From an uncultured Nitrospiraceae bacterium (lineage in GTDB: Bacteria > Nitrospirota > Thermodesulfovibrionia > Thermodesulfovibrionales > Dissulfurispiraceae): a stretch of 45,980 bases of DNA. Below, one piece after another: positions 42,615-45,980 of the stretch. Position 1 is the stretch's first letter; each line of letters begins with the position of its first letter. The position numbers and the translations under genes are program-made. Under the pieces are notes generated by a model. The model was not told where the DNA came from. It did not search any database and was given only the letters and a program-made list of their open reading frames with translations. The stretch is from assembly GCA_903822005.1 (NCBI GenBank), contig CAIJNL010000019.1, positions 1 to 45,980 on the forward strand, in the 5' to 3' direction.

Positions 42615-44320
42615 AACGAAAAATAAAGTCGGTGCCCAAAGATAGCGGCAAGGGCACCAAAAGTCTGTCAGCCTCTGCAGCTCCAGATGCCGCGGCATCA
42701 AAGATTCATGCAAAGCGGGATTATGTGTTATTGGGGACCGCTCTGGTATTGGCAACGGTGCTTGCGTTTATTGGATTGACTAACCATATGCTGTGGGATG
42801 ACGAGGCTAATACAGCGCTTTTCGGGCGCAGCTTTCTTAAAACTGGAACACTTACCGGTGTTGATGGGGCCAATATTATAGGTTACAGGGAAGGCGCTGA
42901 ACTGGATGAAAATCTAATCAATACTTACACGCCGCCATTGCAATACTGGGTTGCGGCTGCCGGCATGAGGCTGTTCGGAGAGACCACCTTTGGAGCGCGC
43001 TTTTTATTTGTGGCAGCAGGATTACTGGCGCTTATTCCCCTCTTCTTCTGGGTCCGCTGGCATTTTTCGGGTTCTCTGCTTCCATGGCTTCCGGTCTTGC
43101 TTGTGGCGGCCAGTCCGGCATATCTGTTGTACATAAGACAATGCAGATATTACCCGCTCGCAATGCTCTTTACTGCGCTGCTCCTGGCACTATACTCATA
43201 TCCCAAGTCATCTCTACGCAGTACTGTATTAACGGCCATTTCCGGAGCTTTCATGGCCATTCTGCTAATGTTCACCAACTATCTTAATGCTGTTGCAAGA
43301 GCAGGCGTATTGCCGTTATTTCTGATGTTGCATCGCTATCGTAATAAACAGCAAATTATTTTCCTGAGTGCAGTTTTCGGGGCTTTTTTATGCAGCGGAA
43401 TATATGTATTGATTACCGCAAATCCCCTGCTGCATGATGTTGCGGTTAAGGGGGAGATTGTTGGAATAGCCCGATATGGGATACTGCTTTGGTGGCATAT
43501 AACCGGTCTGGGCTCATTTGAATTTTTCCCGTTGCTGGTCCCTTTTATCCTTTTGACTTGTTTTGCGCTCAGGTTATTTAAAGAGGTAAGGACGCTTGCG
43601 GGTGAAGGCCTGCTTATTGTTGTCGGCATGATTATTTACATTGGAGTAACTGTAACATTTTCTCCCCAACCGGTATTCAGGGCTTCGCTGCACGCAGACA
43701 TGCGGTATGGTGTGCCGCTAATACTGATTGGGTCGGTGGTCACGGCCTGTGCTGTATATGCATTGTGGCAATGCGGCAGGTCTTTGAGTCGGGTGTTAGC
43801 TGTTGGCTTGACGTTACTCGTAGTGACAACAAATGTGGCCGCTCTTGGTTTCATTGGAGGACAGCCATTGACTTCAACTATATATAATTATGTAAGGGAG
43901 AATTTGAACCATTATACAACAGGACCCGAATCGCTTGTTATGTATATCCGGAAATTGCCTCCGGGAAAGGCCGTGCAGGTATTGCCTCCGAATATGGTTT
44001 ATCCCGCCATGTTTTATGCCCCGGGAATGCATTATTGTTGTCAGCTTGATCCTGACAAGGCCATACGCAATGATCTTGTCGGCAGATTGCCGGACTACGC
44101 CTTTACCGGACGGACAAGGCCGGATTACATATTTATTGGTACTGTTAGATCAGTCGCAGAGATACAGGCCCTTGCCGACAGGCAGTACGGCACGGGGGTA
44201 TATAAAGTAAAAGAGGTCCTCTCGGGTCACTATCGCGATTTTTCGAGGCCCGAAATACCCCATCACAAATTTGAAAGTTCGATCGGCCCCGGCTTTATAG
44301 TGCTTGAGAAGGCGACATGA
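42611..44320 (+). CDS. GT-C family glycosyltransferase (PMT/ArnT-like)
   Basis: 569 residues. A basic Lys/Ser-rich tail (1-38) is followed by about ten to twelve membrane helices and a C-terminal periplasmic domain (about 430-569). The first periplasmic loop has HMLWDDEANTALFGR, the Asp-Asp-Glu motif of PMT/ArnT-type enzymes that take a sugar from a polyprenyl phosphate. PPLQYWVAAAGMRLFGETTFGARF is the usual second conserved stretch. Its donor would be the product of the Dpm1-type gene 46 nt downstream. The acceptor (protein or lipid) is unknown. Confidence 0.85.
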   Translation: MKRKIKSVPKDSGKGTKSLSASAAPDAAASKIHAKRDYVLLGTALVLATVLAFIGLTNHMLWDDEANTALFGRSFLKTGTLTGVDGANIIGYREGAELDENLINTYTPPLQYWVAAAGMRLFGETTFGARFLFVAAGLLALIPLFFWVRWHFSGSLLPWLPVLLVAASPAYLLYIRQCRYYPLAMLFTALLLALYSYPKSSLRSTVLTAISGAFMAILLMFTNYLNAVARAGVLPLFLMLHRYRNKQQIIFLSAVFGAFLCSGIYVLITANPLLHDVAVKGEIVGIARYGILLWWHITGLGSFEFFPLLVPFILLTCFALRLFKEVRTLAGEGLLIVVGMIIYIGVTVTFSPQPVFRASLHADMRYGVPLILIGSVVTACAVYALWQCGRSLSRVLAVGLTLLVVTTNVAALGFIGGQPLTSTIYNYVRENLNHYTTGPESLVMYIRKLPPGKAVQVLPPNMVYPAMFYAPGMHYCCQLDPDKAIRNDLVGRLPDYAFTGRTRPDYIFIGTVRSVAEIQALADRQYGTGVYKVKEVLSGHYRDFSRPEIPHHKFESSIGPGFIVLEKAT

Positions 44321-44366
44321 TTCTGATTATTTTGTTAGTCATAGTTTCTTTTATTGCCGGGTCGAT

Positions 44367-45473
44367 ATGAAAAATTCGATTGTAGTTATAATAATCCCTA
44401 CCTATAACGAGCGGCAGAATATAGGCCTGCTCATCGACTCGTTGCAGTCAGAGTTTGGCAGCATTCCGCACGATATGCACATCCTTGTGGTTGACGATAC
44501 ATCGCCTGACGGCACTGCCGATGTAGTTAGAGAGAAGTGTTCGCAGTGTTCAAATCTGCGTCTTCTTCTCGGGCAAAAAAAAGGACTCGGCGCAGCATAT
44601 ATCCGCGGCATAAAGTATGCGCTCGACGTGATGAATGCCGATGTTATTATGCAGATGGATGCCGATTTTTCACATGATCCGGCAGATGTCCCCCGTCTGA
44701 TCGCGGCACTCGACGAAGGGGCCGATTTTGTTATCGGCAGCCGGTATGTGAAGGGCGGTAAAATCCCCGATAATTGGAGTCTTTTGCGAAGGATGATCTC
44801 GCGGTGGGGTAACCGGTGCGCCCGCTATATTGCGGGGCTGAATCCGGTCCGGGACTGTACTGCAGGTTTTCGTGCAATACGTGTTCCGGTTCTGCGGAGT
44901 ATTGATTTCGATAACCTGAAGGTTCAGGGATATGCTTTTCTGATGGCTCTGCTGCATGGCGCAGTGTCTCATAATGCGGTAGTTCGTGAAGTACCGGTGG
45001 TATATACAGAAAGGGCGCATGGAGAGACGAAGCTGGGTATTAAGGACATCGTGGAGTTTATTCTCAATGCCTGGTGGATCCGTTTCGACAGCAGTAAAAC
45101 ATTTATCAAGTTTGCAATTGTAGGCTCTTCAGGCGTTGTCGTTAATCTGGGCGCATTTACATGCCTTATTTACGCGGGTATAAATAAATATCTTGCATCA
45201 CCGGTCGCAATTGAGCTTTCTATAATTTCAAACTTTATGCTCAATAATTACTGGACTTTCGCGGAGAGAAATACCCGGGATAAATTCCATATAAAAGGGC
45301 TGAAATTCAACACGGTCTCCCTGTTGTCGCTCTGCATAAGCTATTCCGTTTTTGTGGGTTTGAGTCTGCTGCTGCCGTACATGGCCCCGCAGATTGCCCA
45401 GGCCGCCGGAATAGTTCCGGCAATGATGATTAATTATTTTCTTAATGCTTACTGGACTTTCAGAAAAGACTGA
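44367..45473 (+). CDS. polyprenyl-phosphate mannosyltransferase (Dpm1-like) fused to GtrA
   Basis: 368 residues. A GT2 domain (1-235) reads VIIIPTYNERQNIGLLI, VVDDTSPDGTADVV, MDADFSHDP (the DxD metal site) and VIGSRYVKGG, the set typical of dolichyl-phosphate mannose synthases. A GtrA domain with four membrane helices follows (about 245-368, FAIVGSSGVVVNLGAFTCLIY). It makes a polyprenyl-phosphate hexose from a nucleotide sugar, and the GtrA part may anchor it or help flip the product. It starts at ATG 44367; the frame extends 21 codons further into the previous gene but that part is unlike the family. It should supply the GT-C enzymes encoded upstream. Confidence 0.92.
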   Translation: MKNSIVVIIIPTYNERQNIGLLIDSLQSEFGSIPHDMHILVVDDTSPDGTADVVREKCSQCSNLRLLLGQKKGLGAAYIRGIKYALDVMNADVIMQMDADFSHDPADVPRLIAALDEGADFVIGSRYVKGGKIPDNWSLLRRMISRWGNRCARYIAGLNPVRDCTAGFRAIRVPVLRSIDFDNLKVQGYAFLMALLHGAVSHNAVVREVPVVYTERAHGETKLGIKDIVEFILNAWWIRFDSSKTFIKFAIVGSSGVVVNLGAFTCLIYAGINKYLASPVAIELSIISNFMLNNYWTFAERNTRDKFHIKGLKFNTVSLLSLCISYSVFVGLSLLLPYMAPQIAQAAGIVPAMMINYFLNAYWTFRKD

Positions 45474-45504
45474 TATAGTGAAAGGCATGCCGGGTTCTGC
45501 AAAA

Positions 45505-45576
45505 TGGGCGATGAGGGTATCGAACCCACGACCTCTTCCGTGTGAAGGAAGCGCTCTACCACTGAGCTAATCGCCC
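45505..45576 (-). tRNA. tRNA-Val (anticodon CAC)
   Basis: 72-nt cloverleaf on the minus strand. The acceptor stem is GGCGAT/ATCGCC-type (GGGCGAT with ATCGCCC), the D arm GCTC-AGTGGTA-GAGC, the anticodon stem CTTCC/GGAAG with loop TTCACAC (CAC reads GUG, valine), and the T arm has TTCGATA. The discriminator is A, and the CCA end is not encoded. Confidence 0.95.
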
Positions 45577-45585
45577 GCCCTGAAT

Positions 45586-45614
45586 GTTATAACAGATTCC
45601 ACGCTTTTAGTAAA
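45586..45614 (-). promoter_or_regulatory. tRNA-Val promoter
   Basis: Minus-strand -35 TTTACT (45609-45614), 17-nt spacer, -10 TATAAC (45586-45591), 10 nt before the tRNA 5' end. Confidence 0.7.
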
Positions 45615-45753
45615 GGAAATGCATTACTGTTCCCGCTTTTCGGGAGTATCTGTCCACGGCCTTTAATTATGCCCGAAAGCCGGGGCGTTAGCCCGCATTT
45701 TCCCATGAGTTCTTCTGATTACAATCGCGGACCGGTTAAAATTCGAAAAAGTA

Positions 45754-45800
45754 TTGACAAAAAATAAGGATTTGTTTATTATATCCATTCGCTCTTTGAT
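45754..45800 (+). promoter_or_regulatory. rRNA operon promoter with boxA-like element
   Basis: -35 TTGACA (45754-45759), 17-nt spacer, -10 TATTAT (45777-45782), then CGCTCTTTGATAAAC (about 45789-45803), which resembles the boxA antitermination element. It lies about 105 nt before the 16S 5' end. Confidence 0.85.
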
Positions 45801-45886
45801 AAACAGCTAACTAAGTGCGTGGTGATCTGACCACGAAGCTTCAAAAAGAAACACAATAGTCAACGTTTTATAAAGATGTCAGGAAA

Positions 45887-45980
45887 ACATTTGAGAGTTT
45901 GATCCTGGCTCAGAACGAACGCTGGCGGCGTGCTTAACACATGCAAGTCGAACGGGTTTATATGCTGTAGCAATACAATA
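45887..45980 (+). rRNA. 16S ribosomal RNA, 5' end (partial)
   Basis: GAGTTTGATCCTGGCTCAG at 45895 is the conserved 5' region, followed by GAACGAACGCTGGCGGCGTG and ACACATGCAAGTCGAACG. The mature end is placed by comparison with E. coli numbering. The gene runs out of the window at the first variable helix, so it gives only a loose taxonomic hint. Confidence 0.98.

Overview
The window is a bacterial chromosome segment of roughly 50% G+C that ends at the 5' end of a 16S rRNA gene. The diderm cell plan (outer-membrane porin, outer-membrane beta-barrel protein, PilW-like lipoprotein, GT9 heptosyltransferase-type enzyme), the long-form LeuA, the NifU/NifS pair, the abundance of TPR proteins and the first bases of the 16S gene suit a Nitrospirota (Thermodesulfovibrio-like) or deltaproteobacterial-grade organism. 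That placement is an inference from one window. Several genes have a -10 box 6-10 nt before an ATG and no Shine-Dalgarno sequence, so leaderless transcription may be common here. Non-ATG starts are also frequent.

Layout. 1-2.7 kb: a fragmentary gene end, a small membrane protein, then (minus strand) a receiver-PAS response regulator overlapping a GH13 glycoside hydrolase-like gene. 2.8-4.7 kb: leuA (minus) behind a leader with a consensus promoter, a possible 29-codon leaderless leader peptide and a terminator directly before the leuA ribosome binding site. 4.77-14.2 kb: the most interesting region, a probable peptide-modification (RiPP) and secretion locus. It holds an S26-type signal peptidase, a secreted gingipain-like C25 protease, PqqD, a radical SAM/SPASM enzyme, a 56-residue three-cysteine precursor peptide, an HprK-like kinase, a small secreted protein and an outer-membrane beta-barrel protein. 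14.2-17.6 kb: a MagIII/EndoIII-like DNA glycosylase, a MATE transporter and a shortened CysRS paralogue that has lost zinc ligands.

17.6-23.6 kb is an inserted cassette bounded by inverted IS21-like terminal sequences. It lies between two convergent genes and carries a 1312-residue RHS/YD-repeat protein with a cysteine-rich tip, two small membrane proteins and an IS110 transposase remnant. 23.6-29.9 kb holds a PlsC-like acyltransferase, nifU-nifS (Fe-S cluster assembly) and mfd, which appears to lack a standard start codon.

29.9-45.5 kb is dominated by the cell envelope and glycosylation: three TMTC-like GT-C/TPR membrane proteins (two in tandem), a PilW-like lipoprotein, a porin, UDP-glucose 6-dehydrogenase, a TPR protein, a GT9 enzyme, another GT-C transferase and a Dpm1-GtrA fusion. 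The plus-strand run from 37 to 45.5 kb looks like one unit for making polyprenyl-phosphate sugars and transferring them outside the membrane. The window closes with tRNA-Val(CAC) on the minus strand and a consensus rRNA promoter with boxA before the 16S gene.
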